DNA of 64,000 bases from Cyrtodaria siliqua (taxonomy: Eukaryota > Mollusca > Bivalvia > Adapedonta > Hiatellidae): positions 229,178-293,177 of the forward strand of contig JAWPHD010001810.1 in assembly GCA_037043455.1 (NCBI GenBank), given 5' to 3'. A program made the position numbers and the translations under genes. The notes below the pieces were generated by a model, which saw only the letters and a list, made by a program, of their open reading frames with translations, was not told where the DNA came from and made no database searches. Below, piece by piece: positions 32,215 to 45,300 of the stretch (positions are counted from its first letter, which is position 1; the number at the start of each line of letters is the position of its first letter).

Positions 32215-35200
32215 TTACCAGTTGATATTGTCTGTGACGACATTAATGGCACTGCCTGTTGATTTTCAGCTCTGGCGTTAGATTGCTTATTATTTTCTCC
32301 GCAATAATATCGACTCTAGCTCAGGGATTGAGGTACCAGTTGTAGAGGCTACTGTAGATCCGGTTCATGGGAACTCAGCCCTAGCTTATGATATTGTCTC
32401 CGAGTACAGTACTAACGCAAAATGTTGAGCTGAAGCTGTTATATTGTCACTATGGTCATTATTTCATCTGTAACACTTATGACTTCATATGTTAATAAGT
32501 ACCCTGATGATACATGTAGTGTCATACACGTCAGTGGGTGTTAGTGTCCCTGTGTTTGTCACAGACGTCAATTATTAGTAGAGTTCCTGTGGAAGCTACA
32601 GACGACAGCTGTTAACAGAGCCCCTATGGTGCCTATTGATGTCACATACGTCAGCTGTTGATAGTAACCATGTGGATGTTACAGACGCCAGTTGTTGATA
32701 CTATATCTGTTGATGTCACAGACACCAATTGTTGATAGTGTCCCTGAGGACAGTACTAACGCTACTTGTTAATATTTTCTAGTAGGTCAGTACTAATGAT
32801 AGCTGTTGATATTGCCCATGAGGACAGTACTAATGCTGGCTGTTAATGTTGCCACTGAGGACAGTACTAACGCTGACTGTTGAAATTGTCCATGAGGACA
32901 GTACTAACGCTAGCTGTTAATATTGCCACTGAGGACAGTACTAGCGGTAGCTGTTGATTTTCCCCTTCGGACAGTACTAACGCTAGCTGTTAATATTGTC
33001 CCTGAGGACACAACTTACGCCAGCTGTTGATATTGCCCATTAGGACAGTACTAACGACAGCTGTTGATATTGCCCATTAGGACAGTTCTAACGTTAGCTG
33101 TTGATATTGGCCCTGAGGACAGTACTAACGGTTGCTGTTAATATTGCCCCTTAGGACAGTACTAGCGCTAGCTGTTGATATTGGCCCTGAGGAAACTACT
33201 TACGCCAGCTGTTGATATTGCCCTTTAGGAGTGTACTATATCTTGCTGTTGATATGGCCCCTGACGACTGTAATAACGTTAGCTGTTGATAAGGCCCTTG
33301 AGGGCAGTTCTAACGCCCACTGTTGATATTGCCCCTGAGGGCAATACTAACGCTGGCTGTTAATTTTGCCACTGAGGACGGTACTAAAGCTGGCTGTTGA
33401 AATTGTCCATGAGGTCAGTACTAACGCTAGCTGTTGACATTGCCCCAGAGGATAGTACTAACGCTAGCTGTTGATATTGCCCCTGAGGACAGTACTAGCG
33501 GTAGCGGGTTGATATTGCCCCTTAGGAAAGTACTAAAGGTAGCTGTTGATATTGAACCTGAGGACACTACTTTCGCAAGCTATTGATATTGCCCATTAGA
33601 CCAGTACTAACGCCAGCTGTTCATAATGGCTCTTAGGGCACTACTAACGCCAGCTGTTGATATTGGCCCTGAGGACACTACTTACGCCAGCTGTCGCTGG
33701 CTGTTGATATTTCCCGTTAGGACAGTACTAATTCTAGTTGTTGATATGTCACCTAGGGACATTACTATTTGGCTGTTGTTATGGCTCCCTGGGACAGTGC
33801 TATCACTGGCTGTTGATATTGCCTCTGAAGACAATACTAACGTCAGCTGTTGATTTTGGCCCGGAGGACACTGACTACGCCAGCTGTTGATATTGCCCCT
33901 AAGGACATTGCTATCGCGGGCTGTTGATTTGGCCCCTGAGGACAGTGCTATCGCTGGCTGTTGATATTTCCCGTTAGGACAGTACTAACTCTAGTTGTTG
34001 ATATGTCACCTAGGCACATTACTAACTTTGGCTGTTGTTATGGCCCCTGGGGACAGTGCTATCACTGGCTGTTGATATTGCCCCTGAGGACAATACTAAC
34101 GCCAGCTGTTGATATTGGCCCTGAGGACACTACTTACGCCAGCTGTTGATATTGCCCCTAAGGACATTACTATCGCTGGATGTTGATATGGCCCCTGAGA
34201 ACAGTGCTATCGCTGGCTGTTGATATTTCCCGTTAGGACAGTACTAACTTTAGCTGTTGATATGTACCCTAGGGACAGTACTAACTTTGGCTGTTGTTAT
34301 GGCCCCTGGGGACAGTTCTATCACTGGCTGTTGATATTGCCCCTGAGGACAGTACTAACGCCAGCTGTTGATATTGGCCCTGAGGACACTACTTACGCCA
34401 GCTGTTGATATTGCCCCTAAGGACATTGCTATCGCTGGCTGTTGATATGGCCCCTGAGGACAGTGCTATCGCTGGCTGTTGGTATTTCCCGTTAGGACAG
34501 TACTAACTCTAGTTGTTGATATGTCCCTTAGGGACAGTACTAACGTTGGCTGATGTTATGGCCCCTGGGGACAGTGCTATCACTGGCTGTTGATATTGCC
34601 CCTGAGGACAATACTAACGCCAGCTGTTGATATTGGCCCTGAGGACACTACTTACGCCAGCTGTTGATATTGCCACTAAGGACATTGATATCGCTGGCTG
34701 TTGATATGGGCCCTGAGAACACTGCCTACGCCAGCTGTTGATATGGCCCGTTAGGACAGTACTAGCGCTGGCTGTTGATATGGCCCCTATGAACAGTACT
34801 AACTTTGGCTGTTGTTATGATCCCTGGGCACAGTGCTATCACTGGCTGTTGATATTGGCCCTGAGGACACTACTTACGCCAGCTGTTGATATTGCCCCTA
34901 AGGACATTGCTATCGCTTGCTGTTGATATGGCCCCTGAGGACAGTGCTATCGCTGGCTGTTGATATTTCCCCAGAGGACAGTACTAACGCTGGCTGTTGA
35001 TATTGTCCATGAGAACAGTACGAACGTTAGCTGTTTATATTGCACCTGAGGACAGTTATTACGCCAGCTGTTGAAATTTAACCCAAGGATAGTACTAACG
35101 CTATCTGTTGATATTGCCCCTAAGCACAGTACTATCGTTAGCTGTTGATATTGCCCCTTAGGACAGTACTAACGCTAGCTGTTGATATTGGCCCTGAGGA

Positions 35201-37724
35201 CACGACTTACGCCAGCTGTTGATATTGCCTATGAGGACAGTACTAACGCAAGCTGTTGATATTGGCTCTGAGGACACCACTTACGCAAGCTGTTGATATT
35301 GCCTCCGAGGGCAGTACTAACGCTAGCTGTTGATATTGCCATAAGGACAGTACTAGCGTTAGCTGTTGATCATGCCCCTTAGGACAGTACTAATGCTAGC
35401 TGTTGATATAGGCCCTGAGGACACTGCCTACGCCAGCTGTTGATATTGCCTCTAAGGACGTTGCTATCGCTGGCTGTTGATATGGGCTCCGAGGACACTG
35501 CCGACGCCAGCTGTTGATATTGCCCGTTAGGACAGTACTAACTCTAGCTGTTGATATGGCCCCTAGGGACATTCCTAACTTTGGCTATTGTTATGGCCCC
35601 TGGGGACAGTGCTATCACTGGCTGTTGAAATTGCCCCTGAGGACAGTACTTACGCCAGATGTTGATATTGGCCCTGAGGAAACTACTTACGCCAGCTGTT
35701 GATATTTCCCCTGAGGACTTTACTATCGCTAGCTGCTGATATTGCCGCTAGGGACAGTATTAAAACTAGCTGTTGATATGGCCCCAGAGGACACTACTAA
35801 CGTCAGCTGTTGATATTGCCCCTTAAGATAGAACTGACCCTAGCTGTTGATATTGTCCCTGAGGACAGTAATAAACCTAGCTGTTGATATAGCCCCTGAG
35901 GACAGTACTAACGCACTCTGTTGATATTGGCCCTTAGGACAGTACAATCGCTAGCTGTTGATACTGCCCCTAGGGACGGTACTAAGACTAGATGTTGATA
36001 TGGCCCAGAGGACAGTACTAACGCCAGCTGGTATTGCCCTGTAGGATAGTACTAACAGTAAGTATAACATTAGCTGTTGATAATGCCCCTTAGAACAATA
36101 TTAACGCTAGATGTTGATATGGCCCTTAGAACAGTAATTACCCTAGCTGTTGATATGGCCGAGGAGAGTACTAATTATAGATGTTTATATTGCCCCGTAA
36201 GGACATTACTAAGCTGTAGATATTGACACTGAGAGTAATAATGCCAGCTGTTGATACTGCCCCTTAAGATAATATTAACGCTAGCTATTGATATTGCCCC
36301 TAAGGACAGTATTAACGCCAGCTGTTGATATTTCCCCTTAGGATAGTCCTAAACCTAGCCGTTGATATTGCCCCTTAGAACAGTAATAACGCTAGCTGTT
36401 GATATGGCCCCTGCGGATGTTACTTATTCTAGGTGATGATATTGCCCCTTAGGACATTATTAAGCTGTTGATATTGCCCTTGAGGAGAGTACTAAATGTA
36501 GCTGTTGATATTGCCCCTAAGAACAGTAATAACGCTAGCTGTTAATATGGATCCTGAGGACTTTACTATCGCTAGCTGCTGATATTGCCCCTATGGACAG
36601 GACTAAAACTAGCTGTTGATATGGCCCCAGATGACAGTACTAACGTCAGCTGTTGATATTGCCCCTTAAGATAGAACTAACCCTAGCTGTTGATATTGCC
36701 CCTAAGGACAGTAAAACACCTAGCTGTTGATATAGCTCGAGGACAGTACTATCGCTAGCTGTTGATACTGCCCCTAGGGACGGTACTAAATCTAGCTGTT
36801 GATATGGCCCCAGAGGACAGTACTAAACCTAGCTGTTTATATGGCCTCTGAGGACAGTACTAACGCCAGCTGCTGATATTGCCCCAAAGGACAGTACTAA
36901 CACCAGCTGTTGATATTGACCAATAGGACAGTATTATCGCTTGCTGCTGATATTGTCCCTTAGGACAGTACTAAAACTAGCAGTTGATATAGCCCCAGAG
37001 GACAGTACTAACGTCAGCTGTTGATATTGCCCCTTAAGATAGAACTAACTTAGCTGTTGATATTGCCTCTGAGGACAGTAATAAACCTAGCTGTTGATAT
37101 ATCCCCTGAGGACAGTACTAACGCCAGCTGTTGATATTGGCGCTTAGGACAGTACTATCGCTAGCTGTTGATACTGCCCCTAGGGACGGTACTAAAACTA
37201 GCTGTTGATATGGCCCCAGAGGACATTACTAAACCTAGCTGTTTATATGGCTTCTGAGGGCAGTTCTAATGCCAACTGCTGATATTGCCCCTAAGGACAG
37301 TACTAACGCCAGCTGTTGATATTGACCGATAGGACAGTACTATCGCTAGCTGCTGATATTGCCCCTTAGGACAGTACTAAAAATGGCCCCAGAGGACAGT
37401 ACTAACGCTAGCTGTTGATATTGGCACTGAGGACACGACTTACGCCAGCTGTTGATATGGCCCCTGAGGACAGTACTATCGCTAACTGTTGATATTGCCC
37501 CTTAGGACAGTACTAAAACTAGCAGCTGATATGGCCCCAAAGGACAGTACTAAAGCCAGCTGTTGATATTGCCCCTTAGGATAGTACTATCGCTAGATGT
37601 TGATAATAACCCTATGGATGTTTAAACGCTGGCTGTTGATATTTTCCATGAGGTCAGTTCTTACGCTAGCTGTTGATATTGCCCCTGAGGACAGTACTAA
37701 CCCTAGCTGTTGATATGGCCCTGA
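32215..37724. repeat. Minisatellite M1: 37-bp unit, roughly 145 copies
   Basis: Consensus of the unit: 'ctgttgatattgcccctgag' followed by 'gacagtactaacgctag'. Units are mostly 37 bp with substitutions and occasional indels. The core at about 33703-34996 shows a higher-order period of 259 bp (7 units): the variant 'ttgatatttcccgttagg' or close forms starts at 33703, 33961, 34220, 34479 and 34738. The 62-codon open frames in this core are by-products. The 37-bp period is not a multiple of three, so it is not coding. Confidence 0.95.
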
Positions 37725-38734
37725 TAGACATCTAGATAGTTTGCAGTTATCTAGATAAAACGTTAAAAATATCTAAATAGTTATGTAGCTACCTAGTGAC
37801 AAAAATAGAATACCACCATTCTGGCGATACTTAAATAACCCGTGTATTTATAAAGTACAAATACAATTATTCACTTGTGTTCGTAATACGGTTGGTGAGT
37901 ACATGCACCGGACTTGGACCACATGTGTCCCTAACATGTTTTTTCCAACCGAATTAGAGACACGTGCCCTTAATTCGACCGAATTATATTACGCGGTCCG
38001 AGTATTAACTTTCATACTCATTCAACCCTATCTTCAAGAAGTGAAAGCGGGGTTGGCTGGGGTATGAAACAAAACCTTAATTTTGGCTTTAAAAAGTGTA
38101 TATTGTAAAATTAAAACATTTAATAGGTAATTGTAAACAGGTTATTGTATTATTTCAGTAAAACATGTTTTTAAACGTTTTTTATTGTCAAAAATATCCA
38201 TTATAAAATCCTGCTAATATAAGCTTTCCCATCGCTTAATGGTATTAAGGCGGGACCACGTAATGAGGGACGCGTGTGCGAATTCTGACTGGCTCAAATA
38301 CGGTTCCACAGATCACTTTGTATAGCACTGATCATGGGAGGTATATTACCTTTGATTTTCAATATATGTTTGCATATACTAATATCATTAAATGAACTAG
38401 TTTTCACTATCGGTTAAGAATGTCTTCAAGTGTGTACATGATTTCCTTATTTTGATATCATTGGTATGTCTGATGATTGGTGGTATTATATATGTCCTAT
38501 TACAGTTATATGTTGCCTTTCACTTATAAAGATATAATTAATTAATTGTCAATTAAAAGCCATGTCTCATTACTTTCCCGATTACAGAAAAAGTAGTCTC
38601 TGGTTCAAGAATCAATAACATTGTGATTAAACATGAATGTCGTATTTAATTATTTGTTTAGTTTTATTTATCTTTATGTATGTATATATATAAGTATGTA
38701 TGTGTGAAAGTATGTATGTGTGTGTGTATGTGTG

Positions 38735-38766
<32 letters not shown>

Positions 38767-39600
38767 TGCGTGAGTGCGTGCGTAAGTGCGTTCGTGCATA
38801 AGTGCGTGCGTGAGTGCTTCTATGTATCAGCGTAGTTACGGGTCTGACGCAATGTTATTTATTCGATCTTTGGAGATTGGAGCCCGATATTTATATTTAG
38901 ATATCGGTGGTACATTTTCAATTGCTTTTGTTTTCTATACTTAATTTTCGATTCGGTGGTTCCACTACTCCGCCGATAAAAGGCTATGGGTATTGTTTAA
39001 CCACTCATAGAATATGTTGTCTGCTTTTTAACTGAGTCTTTCGGCTGTTACTTTTGATACGCAGGCTTCATAACCGCTGGAGCAACTGAATTCCATTTTG
39101 TTTATTTTGCTCTTCGGGGCATACAATTTTATTAGATACTGGGACGGTTAAACGTATATACTATTATTTTATGAATATTGAGTTCTGCTATACCCGGCAC
39201 TAGGGTGAGTGAGCGGTAGCTAGCATATTTCACTACCGTTCATGAACAGTCAGACCGAGACTGCAATACTGCATATGTATCTTGTTCTGTCATTTCCAAC
39301 GGTCTACTCTCATACTCTTTTAAGTTAAATAACGCAGCAGTCGCATACATGCGTCGACCATGACAATGCATTGTGTGATGGTATTATCACATAATGCGTA
39401 CACGTCACATATTGCGTATTGAATTTGACGCATTATATTAATAATCATATTCACCTACTGTTTAAAAAAATAATTCTGTATACCGAATTTAGTTCAGTAG
39501 AAGGTATAAGTGCATAATTCCCTCCTGTACTAGACGATGCATATCAGTTTACAAAAGAAATAGAATGTCTCTGTCATACGTTAATTTCTTTTTAAAACAG
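37725..39600. other. No gene seen; (tgtg/cgtg) microsatellite
   Basis: Mostly A+T-rich unique sequence. A compound microsatellite (tatg)n-(tg)n-(cgtg)n lies at about 38678-38800. Confidence 0.55.
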
Positions 39601-40137
39601 TAGTCAAATGTGAGTATACATACAGAGGAGAAGCCATATAAGCGACACAAAATAAGATATTCAGTTATTTTTCGGTTAAAAATATTTAGTGATAATGTCT
39701 AGGTAATGAGAGAGATGTATATATTGTCCTTTAAGTTTCCGCATAGCACTAGTTACTCATTTTAGTAAAGTATAAGTTATTTGTGCCTAACTGACTCCTA
39801 TACCACCCGATGTATATGTGTATACAGGAGAAATACCATTTTCTGATAAGAAAGGATATGAGTATATATGTCCATGGTTTTATGTATTAAAAAAATCTTG
39901 ATAAGAACTTGTTTTCTAATTGTACTACCCATTACCCATTAATCGTGGATATGTATGTGTATGCCCTTTTTGACGTGTGTGAAGCTAATTCGTACTACGT
40001 TTCACAGTATCTTTCCCTAATAATTAACGGTCAATTAAAGCTCTCATTTAGAAAAACAACATAAAGGTAGGGTAAACGAAAAAACAACTATGCATACACA
40101 TACACACTGGTGAGAAACCGTTTAATATTAAATATCA
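39600..40137 (+). pseudogene. Scattered zinc-finger linker remnants (TGEKPF-like)
   Basis: Three short plus-strand pieces translate like C2H2 inter-finger linkers: TYRGEKPYKR near 39620, VYTGEIPFSDK near 39822 and HTHTGEKPFNIK near 40098. No intact finger remains between them. The last one begins the tandem units that run into minisatellite M2, and the same HTGEKPF codons recur at 41529 and 42241. Confidence 0.45.
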
Positions 40138-40237
40138 CAAGTTATGAATATATTGTCCCTTTCGCGTATCAAGGAAGTGACCTAATTAATTTAATTAACC
40201 GTTCAGGAGTTTACGGACGCTCGCTGTTGATAATGTC

Positions 40238-41082
40238 TTTAAAGCTACAGAGTCCCTATACCAATCGATTTCTTCTTTGTAGGCGTGTCTTTATTTGTAA
40301 CTTCATGTTCACCAGCTCATGTCGAAATCGGGTATTTAAGCGAGCAAATGTAGCGCAAGAAATCATTTACTGTATATACACCGACCACTGAACATCGTAC
40401 CTGTACACAGGTAACATTAATTTTTACAGAAAAAAAAAGTTAGCTTCTTTTGAGGCTCGAACACACGACCTTCTGATTTCAAGTCCTGAGCTCTATCCAT
40501 TGAACTAAACCGCTACTTGAGAAAATATTATACTAACTACCATATATTATGAGGCAAAATAACTTAACATATTTGAACGCAACTAAAGATGGATCAATAA
40601 ATATGCAGTCCATATTGTCGCACGTGTAAATTAACATTGCCTGGTGTAATACTGTATCTTATCAATATGAAACTAATACTTCGCCTCAAATCAACCATAT
40701 CTCGACTTGTTATTTAGCGCTTGATGAGTTTGTGTGCGCGCTCTTGTTATTACGTAATGCCTATTTAGTGTTAAAAATGCTACAAAATACCAATAAATAG
40801 CAGTGGTCTAGAGGTTCAGCGTACATCTTTCAAATCTTACAAGTGCAATGCTGTGGTTCAAATCCATTCCGGCCAACTATTTTTTTTATCACATATATTC
40901 TGGAGCCGTATATTTATCGATGTTACCTGTACTGAGGCTAAATAAAAATGTGAAATTTTACGTATCGATTTCTCCTTATATACCGACTTTTGGGGTGTTC
41001 GTCGATTTGAAACTACTTCACACGTGACTCATTCATATTCATGAGTTATTACCAGTTAAAATAGGGACTGTACAGCTTTAAG
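40238..41082. mobile_element. TIR element with two divergent tRNA-like segments, copy a
   Basis: The ends 'ctttaaagctacagagtccc' and 'gggactgtacagctttaag' are inverted repeats. Inside, a tRNA-like sequence lies on the minus strand at 40441-40515 (B-box-like gtgttcgagcc) and another on the plus strand at 40797-40876 (A-box-like tggtctagaggt, B-box-like ggttcaaatcc). The latter is followed by a T-run, as at a Pol III stop. A second copy lies at 54783-55582. The neighbouring tandem unit at about 41660 shows the empty site, which supports insertion. Non-autonomous; superfamily unknown. Confidence 0.7.
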
Positions 41083-41417
41083 TACAGTACTGAAGCAATG
41101 GTAGATAGTAGGTGATATTTTCGCAGAGTTAAGTATTAACCGTATCAGGATTTTTTTCACTGAGGACAATACTGACACATGATTTAAAAGAATAAAATTA
41201 TTATATTAAAGCAGTTCATTAAAACTAAACTGTCGCTTAATTGCCCTACTTTCTTCTGGCGTTATAAACTACCAGCAGGTTAATGTTTGTATACAAGCAT
41301 TTAATTTCTTACTTAAATATTGTGACTTGCGGAATACTCTTGTTATATTCTTAGTGATATTATCCAAGCATGTTCACATGTACAGGTGATCAACACATAA
41401 AGTAAGCAAACTATTCG

Positions 41418-41490
41418 GGAAGGGTGGGTGAATGCGGGTGGGGGTGGGGGTGGGGGGGGGGGGGGGTTGGGCCGGTGGGGGGGGGGGGTG
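41418..41490 (+). other. G-tract with quadruplex potential
   Basis: Repeated runs of G, including two long uninterrupted runs, separated by one or two other bases. The plus strand could form stacked G-quadruplexes. Long homopolymer runs may also be an assembly weak spot. Confidence 0.7.
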
Positions 41491-42349
41491 AATACTCTGC
41501 CCATCACTCTCGGATTTCATGTGCTGCATACACACTGGTGAGAAACCGTTTAAGATTAAATATCACAGGTTATGAATATATCGTCACGTTCGCGTATCAT
41601 GGAAGTGACCGTAGTAATTTAGTTTGTCTTAAGAACTTTACTGACGCTATCTGTTTATATTGTCCTAGAGCACAGTACTGAAGCGATGGAATCTAGCAGG
41701 TGATATTATTGCAGAGTTTAGTACTGACTGTATCATTTTTTTGCCCTGAGGACAGTATTGTCACATGATTTAAAACAATATAATAATTATATTAAAGCTG
41801 ATCATTATTATATTAAAGCTGATCATATAAAATAGCCTATTGCTTAATAGCATACCTTTCTTCTGGCTTTATAAGTTACCAGTAGGTTTTTATGCAAGCA
41901 TTTGATCTCTTAAGTAAAGTGTGACTTGGTGAACATTATTGTTATATTCTTACTTCTTATTATTGTTAACCCTTTTGTGTTTGTGAAGTAGTTTGCATTT
42001 ATTATTACTTTTGCCTTCTTGCTTGTCTGTTTGCGTGTTTTGAGGATTACTGTGTTCTGTGAAAGCTGCAATTCCTATTCGATTTCTATACCTATTTCTA
42101 TTATTCCAAGCATGGTCACATGTATAGGTGATTCACACATAACGTAAGCAAAATATTCGGGTGTGTTGTGGGAGGGTGGGGGATTATACTCTGCCTCTGC
42201 CCACTATTGTCAGATTAGGGAATAGAGGCAGCATACTCGTACACACTGGTGAGAAACCGTTTAAAATTAAACATATCACTTTCGCTCATCAAGGAAGTGA
42301 CCAAAGCCGATAATTTTGCTCTCAGGACTATACCGACACTAGCTGTTCA

Positions 42350-45300
42350 CATTGCCCCTGAGGACAGTACTAATGGTAACTGGCTGTAGATATTGCACCT
42401 GAGGAAAGTAGTCGATATTGCCCCTGAGGACAGTATAAACGACATCTGTCAATGGGGTCCTTAGTGAGGTCCTTAGTGACAAAACATTATCTATCAATTA
42501 AGTCCCAAGCAACAATTCAGGCGCCATCTGTCAATAAGGTACATATACACAATACTGACGTCATCTGTCAATAAGGTACCTTTCAACAATACCGACGCCG
42601 TCTGTCAATTAGGTCCCTATAGACAATATGAACTCCATCTGTCAATAAGGTCTCTATGGACAATACCCACACCATCTGTCACTAATGTACCTGTACCAAA
42701 TACACACTTCATTTATCAACAAGGTCCCTATGGACAATTATGACGCCATCTACCAATACGGTCTGTTTCAACAATACTTACGCAATGTGTCAATAAGGTC
42801 CATAAAGACAACACAGACTACGTCTGTCAACAATAACGTCCATTCAGATCATACTGACGCCGTCTGTCAATAATGTCCCTATTGACAAAACAAACACCAT
42901 CTGTCAATAAGGTCCCTTAAGACAATACTGACTCTATCTGCCAATAAGGTCCCAATCAACAATACTGACACCATCTCTCAATAGGGTCCCAATAAAAAAC
43001 TGATGCCACATGTCACTATGGTCCCTATTTGCTATATAAACGACATCTGTCAATAAGGTCCCTATGCACAATACAGACTCGATCTGTATAGACCACACTA
43101 ACTCCATGTATCAATAACGTCGTTATTGACATAACAAGCACACTCTCTTAATAAGTTCCTGATAGAAAATACTGAGACTATCTGTCAATAAGGTCCCGGT
43201 CAACAATGATGGCAAAACAGTCAATAATGTCCATAAATACAATACTGACGCGATCTGTCAATAAGGTCTCTATCAACAATATTGACGCCATCTGTCGATA
43301 AGAAACCCTATCAACAGTAATGACGCCACCTGTAAATATGGCCCGTATAGACCATACTGACGTCATCTGTCGATAACGTACTCCATTGGAAATACTGACA
43401 CTATCTGTCAAAAAGATCCCTATAGACAGTGTGTACGTTATATGTCAATACGGTCCTTAAAGTCACTATAGGCACAATCCATCAATTGGGACCCTGTATG
43501 CAATATGAACTCTATCTGTCAATAAGCTTTCTTTAGACAATACCAACATCATCTGTCACTAAGGTACCTGTATCCAATACAAACTTCATTTGTCAACAAT
43601 GTACCTATGTACAATAATGACGCCATCTATCAATAAGATCCCTTTCAACAATAGTAACGCCATGCGTCAATATGCTCTCAATAGACAACACAGACTATGT
43701 CTGTCAATAACGAACCTACAGGCCATACTGACACCATCAGTCAATCTGTCAATAAGGTCCATGTTGACAAAACAAACACCATGTGTCAATAAGGTCCCTT
43801 AAGACAATAATGACTCTATCTGCCAAAAAGGTCCCTATTGACATCTCTCAATAAGGTCCCTATTGACAAATGAAACACCATTTCTTAGGAAATGCTGACT
43901 CTATCTGTCAATAAGGTCCCTATTTACATCTATCAATTAGGTCCCTATTGGCAAAACAAAAAACCATCTGCTAATAAGGTCCCTTAAGAAAATAGTCACT
44001 CTATGTTTCATTAAGGTCCCTATTGACATCTGTCAATAAGTTCCGTATTGACATCTGTCAATACGGTCTTTCCTATTGACAAAAAACACTATCCGTCAAT
44101 AAGGTCCCTTAAGAAAATACTGACTCTATCAGCCAATAAGGTCCCAATCAACAATACTGGCATCATCTACAGAAAATAATGACACAATTTTTCAATAAGG
44201 TCCAAATAGAAAAAAACTGATGCTACCTATTAAAATGGTCCCTATTTGAAATATAAACGACATATGTCAATAAGGTCCCTATAAACAATACAGATGGCAT
44301 CTGTCAATAACGCCACTATGGACAAAACAGACGGCATCTATCAATAAGGTCCCTATAAACAGTACAGACGGCCTTTGTCAATAATGGCCCTATAGACAGT
44401 ATAATAATGGCCCAATAGACAATAATAAATACAGACGGCATCTGTTAATAAGGTCCCTATAAACAGTACAGACTGCATCTGCCAATATTGCACCTATAGA
44501 CAATACAGACGCCATCTGTGACTAATGCCCCTACAGACGATACAAACGGCATCTGTCAATAAGGTCCCTATACAGACGCCATCTGCCAATAAGGTCCCAA
44601 TAGACAATACCGACAGCATCTGTCAATAATGCCCTTACAGACAATACAGACAGCATCTGTCAAAAATGCCCCTTCATACAATAGAGATGGACTTGTCAAT
44701 AAGGTCCCTACAGACAATACAGACGGCATCTATAAATAAGGTATTTATAGACAATACAGAAGGCATCTGTCAATAAGGTCCCTATAGACAATACAGACGG
44801 CATATGTTAATAAGGTCCCTACAGTCAATACAGTTGGCATCTGTCAATAAGGTCCCTATAAACATTACAGACGGCATCTGTCAATAATGCACCTATGGGC
44901 AATATAGACGGCATCTGTCTCTAATGTCCCTACAGACAATACAGTCGGCATCTGTCAATAATGCACCTTTAGACAATACTGACGCATTCTGTCAATAAGG
45001 TCCCTATACATAATACAGACATCATGTGTCAATAAGGTCCATTAAGACAGTACAGACGGCATCTGTCAATAAGGTCCCTATACATAATACAGGCGACATG
45101 TGTCAATAAGGTCCCTATAGACAGTACAGAAGGCATCTGTCAATAAGGTCCCTATATACAATACAGACGACATCTCACATTAAGGTCCCTAAAGACAATA
45201 TAGACGCCATCTGTCAATAAGGTAACAATAGACAATACAGACAGCATCTGTCAATAATGCCTCTACAGACAATTTAGACGGCATGTGTCAATAAGGCCCT

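Larger units (their letters stand above)
40098..42350 (+). repeat. Tandem large units (about 0.6-0.7 kb) headed by 'cacactggtgagaaaccgttt'
   Basis: The heading phrase occurs at about 40103, 41530 and 42241. Between headings the order is the same: 'ggaagtgacc', an M1-like piece ('cagtactgaagc…gcagagttaagta'), a conserved 'ctttcttctggc…aagtgtgactt' block, and 'aagcatggtcacatgt'. The first unit is longer only because a TIR element (40238-41082) is inserted. The third is cut short and passes directly into M1-like and then M2 units. Confidence 0.75.

Noticed and set aside
33626..35702. Series of 62-codon frames with similar peptides
   Set aside because: They recur at 259 bp because of the minisatellite's higher-order period and have no start, splice or motif evidence.
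32215..37724. CRISPR-like array (37-bp periodic repeats)
   Set aside because: Units are directly adjacent with no constant repeat plus unique spacer pattern, in a eukaryotic context with introns.
40441..40876. Functional tRNA genes
   Set aside because: The tRNA-like segments have poor stems and lie inside a repeated TIR element, so they are SINE-type derivatives.
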